This document shows positions 21,399-32,696 of a stretch of DNA of 64,000 nt, piece by piece (the stretch's first letter is position 1; each line of letters starts with the position of its first letter). The notes beneath the pieces were generated by a model that searched no databases, was not told where the DNA came from, and saw only the letters and a list, made by a program, of their open reading frames with translations. This DNA is from Favolaschia claudopus (Eukaryota; Basidiomycota; Agaricomycetes; Agaricales; Mycenaceae). The stretch covers positions 372,001-436,000 of the forward strand of contig JAWWNJ010000111.1 of NCBI GenBank assembly GCA_037176885.1. The letters are read 5' to 3'. Both the position numbers and the translations under genes were made by a program.

Positions 21399-22480
21399 GA
21401 AACTATCGAGACTCGAGTGTGATAAGCTCGGAGGAAGTAGTTGCCTTTAATTGGATACTATTCCATTTGAAAGAGGTTATGAATAGAGAGCAGTAGGGGA
21501 TTGTTAGTTGAACTTGATTAGAATCTGAAGTGTTCGCGCCGTAATCTTGAGTAATTGAATATTATTATCAAAGAGGTACCATGATTACGTCTCAGGCCCG
21601 ATGGAAGATATGTGGAATTTAAAATTGAAGAAGGTCCGAAGGTCGCGAAGGAAAAGCAAGCATGAACTTGATGAAGATCCAGGGAATCACGTTCCGTGAA
21701 GTCGAGGAAAATCTATGAGGTTGAGCTAGAATAGGAAGAACCCGTGAATTGGATGTATAGAGGAAGTATTGGAGTATTGAGTTGGAGCCCAATAGGTTGC
21801 GTCGACGGACCATGGCTTCTTGAGGATTATGCCTTGAAAAAAAGTACAATTGATCGAGGCAGCGCAATCAAATAGCCTCAATGTATGGATTTGACTTGAA
21901 GGACAGGTTCGATAATGCGTAGCTATTAATCGGATATCGGTGAAATGCCTCTTAGAATGCCGACACAAGTTAATCGGGAAAACGATGTTCTCTTGTATAT
22001 CGTGGTTTGACGGCATAAAAACGATGTTGACGGCCGGGAAGAAAGTGAGACAGTTGCTTGTGGCAGCTGCCAGAGGATGCGAAGTTGCGCGTTCATCAGG
22101 GACGCAGAATGGAACGCAAAACGGAGCAGTTTCGGTCACGGTGAGCCTTCGATTTTGAACCGGCTTCAGACAACTGTCGGTGGGTGGTAATCGGCAGGAG
22201 ATTGCGAGTGCGACGAGTGCGTGTAATGGTGAATGGTGTAGCTGTTAATGCTGAGTAAAATTTTTGATGGCCAGGATTTGCGTTAAGAAATTGGTTGACT
22301 CTAATGGATAAGCCAGTTGAAGGTTGATAACTTGTAACGTGACAATGGCCGTGAACCAGCGTATGGATTTGAAATTTGAATGTCTGCGCGGAAGGCGCTT
22401 GAGTGTGAATGTAAGTCGCGGGCGACTGATGCTCTTCGGGGATTGGAAAGTGTTAGCGGTAATTATTTACCACTCTTTAC
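21399..22480. other. Gene-free, purine-skewed block
   Basis: The plus strand is visibly rich in GAA/GAG/GTTGA words, and its complement in CTC/TTC, much as in 38230-43050. No coding frame with a motif was seen. Confidence 0.45.
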
Positions 22481-22760
22481 TTTCCAGCATACGTACCCCT
22501 ACCCGCAAGACCCTCGGGTACGATACCGCGGGTATACCCGATACCCGTGTCCATCCTTAGCCAAATTCAACTCTACAGCTTCAGACACGTAGGTTTTGTA
22601 TGCCGGTGTCCCGGCCTACAGGTGGGTGAGCTTGCGCGAACCCATGAATTCAACATATTATACAGATGAGGCAGAGAAGTACGAGAAAGTACATGCACAG
22701 TAGTATAGCTTTCAGTTATATTCAGTACATTACAATCCCAAGAAGAAGAAGAAGAAGACG
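22481..22760. other. No recognised gene; (AAG)n run at 22741-22756
   Basis: Contains a short GC-rich palindromic cluster around 22500-22550 (CCCTCGGGTA, ACCGCGGGTATACCCG) and a GAA/AAG microsatellite. Confidence 0.4.
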
Positions 22761-23060
22761 GCGAAATCAATTTAGTTACCATATATGGAAATTCCCATCA
22801 AAGCTGCCCTACTACACAGAAAAACGACACACTGGTGGGTAGAAATAAGCTAGACGGGATGTATTCTTTGCGTATCATAGGTTACCCACAAAAACAAGCC
22901 GAATTTGTCATCTTTCTGACCGGCTTTGGCTGAACTTTCTTATACAAACTCGCCGGCAAAATCCATACACAAACACAGATTTTTCTACATCAAACAGAAG
23001 TGAGGCTCTCGACATTTTTGTCGACTGGCCGCTCCAACTGTACAGTAAGTGCTCCTTTGG
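22760..23060. mobile_element. Degraded CAGTTGCGGC-family MITE
   Basis: The left part, CGGCGAAATCAATTTAGTTAC, follows the family consensus one base group in from the tip; the tip itself is lost next to the (AAG)n run. The right end near AACTGTACAG is poorly conserved. Confidence 0.5.
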
Positions 23061-23429
23061 CCCTCCTCGCGGTATCAGCATCGGACATCAGCAAGGCTCT
23101 GTTCGATCATCGTCAATGAAAACTTAACTGCAAACCAATACCTTGCAAGGTCAACATGGACGACGCAAGCATCGCAGGAAAGACGAGAAAGGCGCTAACG
23201 CATCTTCACAGCTGTCAAATCCGCTTGCATCACCGAAATCAGTCTCGCATCATGCTGGATCAGCCTGGATCACATAGCATCACTGATATCAGTCTCGGAA
23301 CGTGTTTTTGTGCGTGATGGCACATCACGTGGGGTAACTGTATTTGTGTGTCCCCTACCTTACGAAAATTCAATAGCTTCAATTCAAAGGTCGATGTGAC
23401 GCGTTACTTGAATCTACGGTCGAAATAGT

Positions 23430-24140
23430 AGATAATGAGGAATTTCAAGATTCCTGATGTTTTGTCATGAACCACATCATGAAATTCAAGATGCCTTTCA
23501 CGATGCTCAGAAACTCATTTTTACATTAGTTGATGAGCATATAAATTCATGACAAAACATCATGAATTTCATCATGCAAGACTGTCGAATTTTTGCAAAG
23601 TCCACTAGCCAGGTTGTTGAGTACAAAATGTACTCAATATCCTACTCACACATCATCTACCCCTCCCTAATGTAAAGAGGGTGGCCAAAAGGTGGGTCAG
23701 TAATATCTGAGTAGTCGGATTCACTCGATATACAGTCAACTCTGTCTTAACCCATAGGCCTCCGTTCCGCCCAAATCCTATGGGGTATTACAGAGTTATG
23801 GGTTATCCCAGTCAAAATGTAGTCAAAATCTACGAAAATTGGTTATGGCCCATTATGGGTTATGAGAGGTATGGGTTAAGACAGAGGCGACTGTAGCTGC
23901 ATATATGGTGTAACATGCTCTTATTAACAATTCCATCTCGGATGACTTGGATGTATGCACTCGGCTGCCTTTGTCAGTGACAGCATGAGGTCGTGTGTTC
24001 GAGTCTGTCTGGTGTCAATATATTTCTTTCACGTTTTCGCTCCTTTTCACTGCCAAAATCATGATGTTATCGTTATGAACACAACAAAACATCATGAAAA
24101 TAACGTCATGAATGTTGCCATAACTGTAATGAATTTCATT
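23430..24140 (+). mobile_element. Inverted-repeat element, copy 2
   Basis: Collinear with 9707-10640 except that it lacks the MITE present there and instead has its own MITE at 23733-23893. Both tips are missing or altered: the left starts at about GATAATGAGG and the right ends at about 24140 in GAATTTCATT. Confidence 0.8.
23733..23893. mobile_element. MITE, CAGTC/TAACCCATA family, 161 bp
   Basis: TIRs start CAGTCAACTCTGTCTTAACC, flanked by TA (23731-23732, 23894-23895). Copy 1 of the host repeat at about 10017 has the uninterrupted site (GATGTAGCTGCATATATGG). Relatives: 61884-62049, and one end at about 51935-51965. Confidence 0.9.
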
Positions 24141-25483
24141 GAAGATGGGGGGAATGCTCTGCAGCAGTGTGGCAATTTATCCTGTATCACTGATGCAGAA
24201 TTTGGTGCTGAAAATTTGACTGATATTCAACGTTCAACCCTCTGCGGTAACTCCTGGCAACAGTTTTGAGAATCGAAGACTTAAGGCTTTTGAAAAATGT
24301 GGTGGTCTGGCGAAAGAATATTCTACTTTACCTAATTTCCTTTGCTGCAGTGAGACAACTGCCATCATTTTTGAATTTGCTCGCTCCTTCCGGGTTGCAT
24401 TTGGTAGTCGAAATCATGTCGGGAGGACAGAATTGTTTCGTACCAGGTGTGATTCAATAGCAAGGATTATCTGATTTATCGGGGAAAATTAAGGGACACT
24501 TAGGATGCAAGGCCGTATTTTTTGATCGGACATTATTGAAGCAGTATACTTGATGCATGGAGCTGCAGAAAAATTTCTCGTCTGGTGAGCATTCTGTCAA
24601 GCTCAACACTGGAGGTCTAGTAGTTCATTGGCTAGATGAAATGTTTGCAGCCATGAACTGAGCATTTCTTAGCAAAACCTCACTTAATTGCTGGGAAAGT
24701 TATGCAGGGCACTGGCGGGCCGGCCTTCCTGAGTTGCCGCGGCTAAATAGCTATGAAATCCTTCGAAATTCTCCCTTTTTCCTCCTTCCTTCTTTCCTTT
24801 TTCGGTGATTTTTTTCTTCTCCTTCTGGCCGCCCACAAACATGATTACCGAGCCGGTCTGAGCCATTGCAGTCGTGGAGAAATACAGCCGACTTTCCATT
24901 TCCGAATACTTTACGCAATACCGACGTGGCAGCCAAGACCGACGAACATCTCAACACGTCGCCACGTGTAAATTTGACACCGCTCCGTCTCCGAATTTCG
25001 AAGAGTCGGAAAGTCTGTTCTGCGTTGGTTCTGCGAGCAAGTACAGGCTGCTCAAAACCTTCGAAGAGCATCACAGCCGTTTCGGAAAACGAATGCGGGT
25101 TTTCATCTCCCTTCCTTTTCGATTTTGATTGACATTTGTTGACGATTCTGTCAACAGCATTGTGCGGCTCCACAAGTCTCCACGCCTGCCGTGAGCTTGT
25201 CGATGTAAACAACTTGACTCGAAAGACATTCAAGGGTTGCTTGCTAGAGGTCAGATGAACGCTCTAACGCACTCGAGAAGGGTCCCGCCATGGCGACCGA
25301 ACGCGGAATACTTAGCTTTGGAAAGAGGAATCGGCAAGGGTGGAGCCGAAGATGCAGGACCAAATACAGATTTCGAAAACGAAAAACCATCAAAACCCGC
25401 ATTCTTTTTCCGAAACGGCTGTATAGTAATTAGTCTCTCGTAGACAGACGCTCTATAGAGTATGTATCAGCTCGGTGCCCTCG
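24141..25483. other. No recognised gene
   Basis: Several open frames on both strands (e.g. about 24751-25233 minus and 24141-24269 plus) carry no motif I can name. A TTTCC-rich run lies at about 24770-24830. Confidence 0.35.
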
Positions 25484-25955
25484 CTATATAGAGTCTGTTA
25501 GTTACCGCGCCCCTCGGACCGCGTCAGGATCTTATTAGCTAATCTTATATAAGCCGGGAATCGCCGGTTTGTGTTTTCCCCCTTGCATTGTCGGGTTTTA
25601 ATACTAATTCTACTTCTAAGGTACTCCAAGCTCGAGTTTCAATCTTTGTGCGCTCTTTCTCAAATTTTCTGAGGCGTTTTGGGCTTAAGTTGAATGCATT
25701 TTAGAGCTCGGCCGAGAGGCCGGATCTCCACGTGATGCAAACGCGCTACCTTTTCCTGCAGCACGTCGTCTTGTTATCAAAGATCTGAGGAGACAGAAAG
25801 CCAGTTTCAGGTATTATAATGAGCATTTCCTAAAGAAATGCGGAAAGAACGCGATTTTTGAGGGAGATATACGCGACGTGAACTCTGCTTATATAATATT
25901 AGTTAATAACATTCTGACGCGGTTGGAGGGGCGCGGTAACCATAAGACTATATAG
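25484..25955. mobile_element. Inverted-repeat element of about 0.47 kb
   Basis: Imperfect inverted arms of about 70 bp at 25484-25554 and 25888-25955, with tips CTATATAG and shared GGTTACCGCGCCCCTC-like and ATTATATAAG-like blocks. A diverged arm recurs at 7100-7205 and a short related piece near 58125-58200. Target duplication not identified. Confidence 0.6.
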
Positions 25956-26198
25956 TAATACAAGTCAACGAACTTGAACTTGTACTTAACTTTGAATCAG
26001 AGCTCCATTATGTAATGAGAAATGAGGTCATAAAACCTCGTTTATTACTCGCAAAAAAATTAGACGAAGTAAAGTAAAAGTAAATTTTGTAAGGACAAGT
26101 TAGTTCTCCGAGTTGCTTTGTTAACCGTCTATCTCGATCTGATTGCGAATCTGCCGTGGGGGCTCTCAGTGCACCACCATTGTTCCGTACATTCAGCG

Positions 26199-26700
26199 TC
26201 AGTAACCCTCAATGATTGCTGATCCTCGATCAGCTACAAATTCGTCATCCCAGCAAAGTCTCCCGTCAAATCCACATTGTGAAATCTGGCTCGCGCGGTC
26301 AATTGCCAACTTGAGTAGGCATTTTCGCAAAAAGAGGGCATCGTTGCGGGCGATGGCAGAGCGATGCCTCTGGACTTCGGCCAACGCCGCTCTCGGCGGT
26401 TCAAGCTTGTTGGCTGATTGAGCCCGAAGTGTTACCGAGCCCAAGGGATCGTGGCTCAAAACAACTGCCTCTGGCTTCTGTGCATGTTTAACGTTGTCCC
26501 AGAACAGATCTGTATTGCCTCCCGACGCCGCGAACGTGTGCAGACGTTGTTTGACATTGTCAAAACCGCACCAATCTGAACAGTATTTGGAAAGTAACCC
26601 ACGCGCCGGCTTGTGACATGCTTCTCTCGAACTGGGATCAAGGTGTTCGAGACCACGTCGACAGCGTGATTTGAATGTGGTTTGCAAATTCGGCGAATCT
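26199..26700 (-). pseudogene. Spp1/CFP1-like COMPASS subunit, C-terminal fragment
   Basis: The minus strand encodes LLSKYCSDWCGFDNVKQRL, then NTDLFWDNVKHAQKPEAVV, ALFLRKCLLKLAIDRASQI and SQCGFDGRLCWDDEFVAD. In fungal Spp1 and animal CFP1 (PHD-type readers of the Set1 H3K4 methyltransferase complex), a K-Y-C-S-D-x-C-G motif precedes a long helical region ending in a C-G-(W/F)-D-x-R-L-C motif. Order and spacing fit. The upstream part (PHD finger) is not visible; the sequence before it only has PARGLLSKYC and a frame change near 26640. It is surrounded by mobile elements. Most likely a duplicated or captured piece of a host gene; less likely a diverged standalone gene. Confidence 0.55.
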
Positions 26701-27254
26701 GAGAACTAACTATGTCACACTTGGAGGCGTGCGCAGGGCATGCTTCCACTCACCATGACGGCAAATAGATCAATAGAACTTGTCAATGAGATCGCGGAGA
26801 ACTTCAGCTAAGCGAGCGCAATCCAGGCGATACCATTCATTGCATCTGTTATGTATTGTACTGTATGATTCCCCAGCAAATTGTAGGACCCTACCGTTGG
26901 CAGTTTATAATCTCCCGGAGATCAGCAGTTTGGCAAACAAAGCAGAGAAGCAAGATCTGAGATTTGGGCAACACGCTTGCCACGGCGGACGGCACTCTTT
27001 AACGATTTGAGTTTTTGTACGAGCTTGATCACTTAGTTTTGACCTACTGCATTGAGAGTATGATACCATCCAGGCCAAAAACTTCAACGGCGATGTCCCA
27101 ACAAGGCAAAATACGTTGGCAGTGACCCATTGCCTCAGCATCGTCATCGTGGCCATCACGGCTGCCGAGGAGGAATGCCCTGGAGCCAGCAACAATTGCA
27201 TGTCAAGTTCCAAATGCCACAGTCGGCCACGAAGATCCGCACAGCGTATTTGCG
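26701..27254. other. No recognised gene
   Basis: Could contain upstream exons of the Spp1-like fragment, but no PHD-type Cys/His pattern was found on the minus strand. It ends at the 8-bp target duplication of the element that follows. Confidence 0.35.
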
Positions 27255-27262
27255 CTATGGGT

Positions 27263-27989
27263 CGGTATGAACGAAAATCGAAAACGAAAACGCGGCTAGC
27301 TGATAATGATCAGGCGGCCTTCCAGGCCATCAAGTCCATCAATTGCCAGCATTCAGAAACGAAAATGACCGGTTTCAACACGGCAAACAAGCCGAAAGGA
27401 CTGGATTGATGTCACAGTCACAGTATATCAATGTACGTGGTCTATTGTGTCATCGGCCGCTTGCCGAACGCGTCCGAGTGGCTGTACCAGGTCACGCACA
27501 CGGCGTGTTTTAGCACTCTAAATTAATTGAAGAGTGAAGATCACTCCACTTCAAAATCATAAAATAGAAATTTTTACGATACCCAAGTATGAGATTCGTG
27601 GCAAACGTGATATAGACGAACACTAAAGGTAAATAGGAAACAAGAATGGACTACATAAAGTAAACAAATATTATTATTTTATATTTATCTCTTAATTTGT
27701 GTTGGCTGCCGGCAGTAGCTAAGTTGCACGAGCACGGGAAAAAAACCAAGAAAAAACGGCAATTTCGGTTACTTTTAAGTAGTAGCCGAGCATCGGAACG
27801 GGACCAACATAACTCGATCGATCAAGCATGTACGTGACCGTGACCCTTGGCGTCATAGAGCCGACCTTGACTTGTTCCGTGCCGACTGCTTCATTTTCGT
27901 TTCTGAACCTGCTGCCGACGGGCACCACCGGCCATCTATCGGCTATTCTATATATAGTCGTTTTCGTTTTCGTTTCTAGTATATACTCG
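27263..27989 (+). mobile_element. 0.73-kb non-autonomous element, CGGTATGAACG family, copy 1
   Basis: Tips are CGGTATGAACGAAAATCG and the complement of CGAGTATATACTAGAAACG; both run into AACGAAAACGAAAACG-like subterminal repeats. It is flanked by CTATGGGT (27255-27262, 27990-27997), an 8-bp target duplication. No long coding frame. A second full copy lies inverted at 39624-40407 and a truncated one at 6943-7095. Confidence 0.85.
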
Positions 27990-27997
27990 CTATGGGT

Positions 27998-29175
27998 GCC
28001 CGCATATACAACCAAATCTCAGGTACCAAATGTCCATTTCCACCTGCATAGGGTACCCAGGTGGCAAGAATGACGACCGAAGGCATGGAGTCTGTAATTG
28101 TTCCAAGTACGTGCCAAGCAACGGTTTTCGGAAATTTGCCCGAGGTCACGCCTACTGAGCGCATCGTGAGGCTCGCCAGATCGAAGAGTACCATGTTAGC
28201 GTTTGAGAGGTCGAATGGCTGGTTGACAGTTTAGCAAGCACTCAGTGCAAGCAAGCTAAGGAACCTGGTATTATCAACCCACCCCCCGGTTAGTAAAACG
28301 CATGCCGAGTTGTCAAAAAATCGGTCATTTCGAGGGCTTTATTTCGCCGGAGATAGGCTCAGATTGCCGAGGGTTTTACTGGCCGGGGCCATCGGCTTTA
28401 ATTGGTTAGGCGACCGATTTGCCATCACCCGGGGTTGCCTTTTCGGCCAGGTAGCGAAATGGCTATTAACATGGGCGCTTGGCTAATAACATGATTGATG
28501 CCATCAATTTCACGCGCTGCCAGCGTCTATTTCTTCCTTTGCCTGTCGCTCTCCTCGTTTCCTTAGACCCAGAACCGACTCTGCCCATGCAAAACAACAT
28601 ACTCAACCACCAGTGCTGTTTACCCCCGCCCTAATACGACGACAACGGCTGCAGGTGACGGAAACGGACTCGAGCAGAAGGAGGAATTAGAGGATAATGG
28701 AGATTGTTGAATTGGCACGCCGGGCAAACAGAAGGCGGTGGTTTGGAGGAAGCTCGTCTTGGGCAAGTTCAAAGTTCATCAATGCGGCCTAGCGTTGCAC
28801 AGGTACGCGAGTATTCACGCTTTCTCCATGTTCTCTTGCGATCAATGTCTTCTCCTACCGATCATACCTTCCTTCCTTTCTTCCGCGAGCGGCAGGAAAG
28901 AAATGTCGCAGCTGGGATTCCTGTCATAGCTGTCCCGCAGTTTAAATACATCTTGTGTTAAACAGAATCATAATAAATTCAGCTTCATTTCAGTACATAC
29001 TTGTGAGCCGAAACTCGAGGGAATATAGTAATAAGCTTCATGCTGCTTGATTGAAACCTCTTCCAAGCAACAAGAGGTGTTTCTACTTCCTCTATATCTT
29101 CTCCCTTTTCTCCCCCCTTTCCCTTTCTTTTTCTCTTTTTTCCGTCACGGGACCCAGTACATTCAAAAAAAAACC
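27998..29175. other. No recognised gene
   Basis: GCCGA-rich short words around 28290-28450 and a pyrimidine-rich run at about 29090-29145. No motif-bearing frame. Confidence 0.35.
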
Positions 29176-29324
29176 CTCGTCGGCTCGTCTCGTCCCAGAA
29201 ACTATTTAATTGCATGATGAGCTGATGAGCTGCTGATCCCACTCCGCATTTCTCTCCACCTCCCATCAAATTTTGATCCCCTCATCAGGAAATCGATATT
29301 TTACGGACGAGACGAGCTGACGAG
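29176..29324. repeat. Small inverted-repeat (MITE-like) element
   Basis: CTCGTCGGCTCGTCTCGTCC at 29176-29195 and its complement with one mismatch at 29305-29324. Contains GATGAGCTGATGAGCTG short repeats. Confidence 0.6.
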
Positions 29325-29661
29325 CTAAGAATTGAGCGCCCCTAATGAAGGATTTACCACTTGGCGAGAACTTGGCGATGATTCTACAGCGTGTACGGCA
29401 TCGGCAAGACATCGGCCGAGCCTCGGCATTGATAGCCGAAGTCCCGTCAGCACTCACGACGAGTCACAGTCAGCGTGACATTGTCACGGTACGCGGCGGC
29501 GCAGGGTGGCGCGCGCAGCTGCGCCTCCGATCTCAGGTGGATCTCCGAGTCAAAGAAGTTAAGCAGAGGGAATAATTGTGTATGTTGGTAATTGAGAAGA
29601 ACTAATTACAAGCGCGTGCATGGTATAGTAGAGCTAATTACATTTGTACATACGCCCAAAC

Positions 29662-30679
29662 CTAGCACGGCGAGGAAACAGCAAATTTAAGTCTGTCAAA
29701 GATATCTGAGATGATGGACTTATGAGCAGAACGAAAGTGGGGACTCACTCGGCGCTTGCGCAACGTGCGACTCGCGGCAGCCACTACCTCCGCCTTGAGT
29801 GCTCTCTTGTGCCTCTCGCTGGTATTCTTCAAATGCCTTTGCAGAATGGTTTCGGTGACCCAGTGGTCTTCATAATTGTTGAGCGCATAGAACTCAATTG
29901 AAGCCTGAATAGCGATGTGAGTGACAAGTCGGCCAACGATAATAGCGATAGAGTTACCATTTTGTAAACTAAATCGAGCAGCTTCTTGTCCTGGTCCGAA
30001 TAACACACTGTCGTGTTGAGGTGGTCATCCGCAAGGTCCTCCACACGTTTCTGACAGATTCGTTAATAGCTTCAAAAGAATAGCTCGAATACCGCACCTT
30101 AATGCGATCCAGCTCAACCTTCGGCCAACCGGTGAGGTGTTCCAGGGTGTCTCGCGACAAACCTGTAGACCTCGGAATCCGTTTTGGGAGGATTGGCGGC
30201 GGGGGATAGGAGTGCACAGGAACACTGTCGACGAATCGCACCTTTGAGCCTGGAGCGGGATCGTCGACATGTCCAGGGCCATGATCGTAGTCCTCGAGAT
30301 CCTCGTGAATGAGGAGACCTGGCAGCACAGGCGTATTGAAGTCGGTGTGGATGAGAAGCAACATAACAGGGGGCGGGGGAATGCCTGGCTCCGCGAACGG
30401 AGAGTCGTGACGCGCGGCGACTGTAGAAGCATCCATGTGTGAGCTTCGTTCTCGCAGGAGGGATATAAAGCGAGAGCGCGTCGGATACTATTGCCGAGCA
30501 TCAGCGCACGCGGGCGGTAACGCGTTGTGGTTCGGGGATACCTTGAAACGAAACAATTGACCGATCTCGGGAACAGAAGGCGGTGCCGCTGAATTAGCCG
30601 AAACAATTGGCATTTGTACCAAGTGCGGAAAACAGAGAATGTAGCCAAGTACACGGTTAAGCGGGCGCCGGGGGTGCAT
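29662..30679 (-). CDS. Unrecognised spliced gene, about 300 residues
   Basis: Exons fitted on the minus strand: 30542-30679, 30098-30487, 29958-30050 and 29662-29904, with GT..AG introns of 47-54 nt that keep frame throughout. The start is ATG 30679, or the internal ATG giving MPIVSANSAAPPSVPEIG. Features: a Pro-rich middle (VHSYPPPPILPKRIPRS), then HLTGWPKVELDRIKKRVEDL and a basic helical C-terminus, HLKNTSERHKRALKAE to RTLRKRRVSP. A further intron starting GTGAGT after LRKRR is possible and would give a different tail. No known domain recognised; a basic helical end may bind nucleic acid, but that is only a guess. It is divergent from the WD40 gene, with starts 140 bp apart, so a shared promoter is likely. 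Confidence 0.6.
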
Positions 30680-30818
30680 TGTTCTCGTTCATGTAGAATA
30701 CAAGGGAAAGCCGTAGTCGCGCTCTTGTTTATTGTTCTCGCGTAGAGGGCAGGATGACTCCGGAGAAAATCGAGTCCCAAACTATAAGACAAGCGGAGGG
30801 GAGGTTATCCCACACGCA
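30680..30818. promoter_or_regulatory. Bidirectional intergenic region between two divergent genes
   Basis: 139 bp between the two predicted start codons. No TATA box or named motif was identified; the promoter role follows only from gene arrangement. Confidence 0.4.
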
Positions 30819-32217
30819 ATGCTTTCGCTTCGTTCCAATTTGAAACAGTCCTACCGCCTTCATGGAAAGCTGCAGGGGCACTCTGGCGCGATCGTACGAC
30901 TGCAAGTATCAGACGACGGGAAATATTTAGCCAGTGGAGGTAAGATTCCGAGGTCAAGTATCGTTATGAATTGGAATGATGTTGCGCGCAGGTACAGACG
31001 GCACTAAAGCCTGGGATCTCCATTCTATGCGCGAGATTCCGGGCCCAACATGGCTCGAAACTCACGGGGCGACTACGGCCATGGTTTGGGTCAAACGCGA
31101 GGACAACATGACCCTGGCGTTGGTCTACGGCACCCAGAACAGCCAGTTGGTGTGTTGGCAGGGATTCAAACGCGGGGTTTGTTCTATTTCGCGAATCTAG
31201 GGGGACCCACTGATTGAGTCTACCAGGGAAAGCTCGTGTTCGAAGAAGTTTTCATCACAGGGCCGCTCATCAAGTCCGCCGAGATTACTGGTTTGGCGTT
31301 TGATGCGTCCTCCAACCGTCTGGCAGTCTGCCATCGCGGCGGCGTAATCCAACTCTGGACAGTCGCGGATTCGATGGCTCTCAAGTTTGTCTGGTCGCAA
31401 GAGTTCAAGAACTACGTCCCGCGGGCCGTGGCGTTTAGTCAGCTGGAGGGCGACGAAAGGTCTGTGCTGGTGTTCCCGTTGTACGGAGGGTATATGTGAG
31501 TTATCTGTCCCGATGTTCGAGTTGGTGATTTATCGCAGTAAAGCCACACCCTCAAAGCTGATAAGGGGACCGTTGCGGATTCCCCGTGGCACATTAGCAC
31601 CAACATGTGAGTTTTTTCCCCGCTAATTTGTCGCAATCGTTCCTGACGCCTCATAAGCGGTGATGTTGCTGTGAATGCTCAGAAGGGACTCGTCTGCGTG
31701 GACGAGCCCTCCTCTGGAGCCAATCCCTACGCGCTGTCGGAACCCCACGTCCGGACGACCTTCCCCGTCAACACCACCCCTGGCAAGAAACGACGACTGC
31801 GTCAAGTCGCGCTCGATAAAGATTGCACCACTATCGTGAGCGGCAGCGACCACGGCGTGGTGCACGTCTTTGATAGACGTAGCCAGCTAGTGGAAAAGTT
31901 GAGAGTCGACGCGCATGAGTGGGTGCAGACTGTAACTGTGAGTTGTGTTAATGGCGCTCGCGCGTGAAACTAACTAGGCATACCAGATTGCGGAATGTGA
32001 TGGCGTTCTCAGTGTCTTCGCAGCCAAGTCTCGCGACATTGGTCGGTCGAACGAAATCTTCGTTTGGCGCAAGAAGCATACCAAGATCCCCGTCAACCCA
32101 GTTACTCTCTTCTGCGCGGCGCTGATCGCTATACAGCTGGTGTTCATGATCGCAGTTGTCGTTGTTGTATACGAGGAAGGGATATTTCCGATGTACGTGC
32201 CCAAGTTCAGGATGTAG
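30819..32217 (+). CDS. WD40-type beta-propeller protein with C-terminal membrane segment
   Basis: Six exons: 30819-30939, 30992-31176, 31227-31497, 31544-31606, 31658-31937 and 31987-32217. Introns are short and keep frame, and there is no internal stop (about 380 residues). Propeller motifs: KLQGHSGAIVRLQVSDDGKY followed by LASGGTDGTKAWDL; EITGLAFDASSNRLAVCHRG with VIQLWTV; and LRQVALDKDCTTIVSGSDHG with VVHVFD. Near the C-terminus PVTLFCAALIAIQLVFMIAV is a clear hydrophobic helix, followed by a short tail, suggesting a tail-anchored protein with a cytosolic propeller. Exon 4 needs the second of two AG acceptors to read IHTLKADKGTVADSPWHIS. This is the most host-like gene in the window. Exact function unknown; similar WD40 proteins with a C-terminal helix are common in Agaricomycetes. 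Confidence 0.85.
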
Positions 32218-32276
32218 TTCAGAGTGTAGTAGGATCGCAATAGAGGCGAGTCCGAATTAAATTTGCATGATTTTGG

Positions 32277-32696
32277 GGTCTGTGGGCGTACAACGCGCAA
32301 CAGTAGTATGAGAAGCGAGTTCCTGCAAGTGTACAACACCTAGCAGTGAGGGGGAAGCGGTTGATTCTACCGACGTACAACGTCGCGCAGAACAAGTGGA
32401 CTTGGGAAATGCGAGCTGCGATTTTCGGCTGATGTGATCCGATGATGTCACACTCCGCGGAGCGTGACAAGCGTCGGCGCGTCACGCGCGGCGCCGTGCA
32501 GCTCAGCGGCGCGCCGTCACACAAGTCACATCCGCAGCCGCTTTCACGTGCGATCAAACTCAGGTTCGTCTTCCTCGCCCTGTTCGACGTTGTACGTCGG
32601 CAGGGCAAGCCTCTCCCGCCTACTACTAGGCACTGTACGCTTGCAGGAACTCACCGCTTGTGTCGCTGTTGCGCGTTGTACGCTCACAGATAGACC
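32277..32696. repeat. Imperfect inverted repeat upstream of the CACTA transposase
   Basis: Left arm 32277-32343 and right arm 32626-32696 share (complemented) GCGTACAACGCGCAACAG and GAGTTCCTGCAAG blocks. Between them lies a GC-rich palindromic stretch (about 32450-32520). Possibly part of the element's terminal or subterminal region. Confidence 0.6.
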
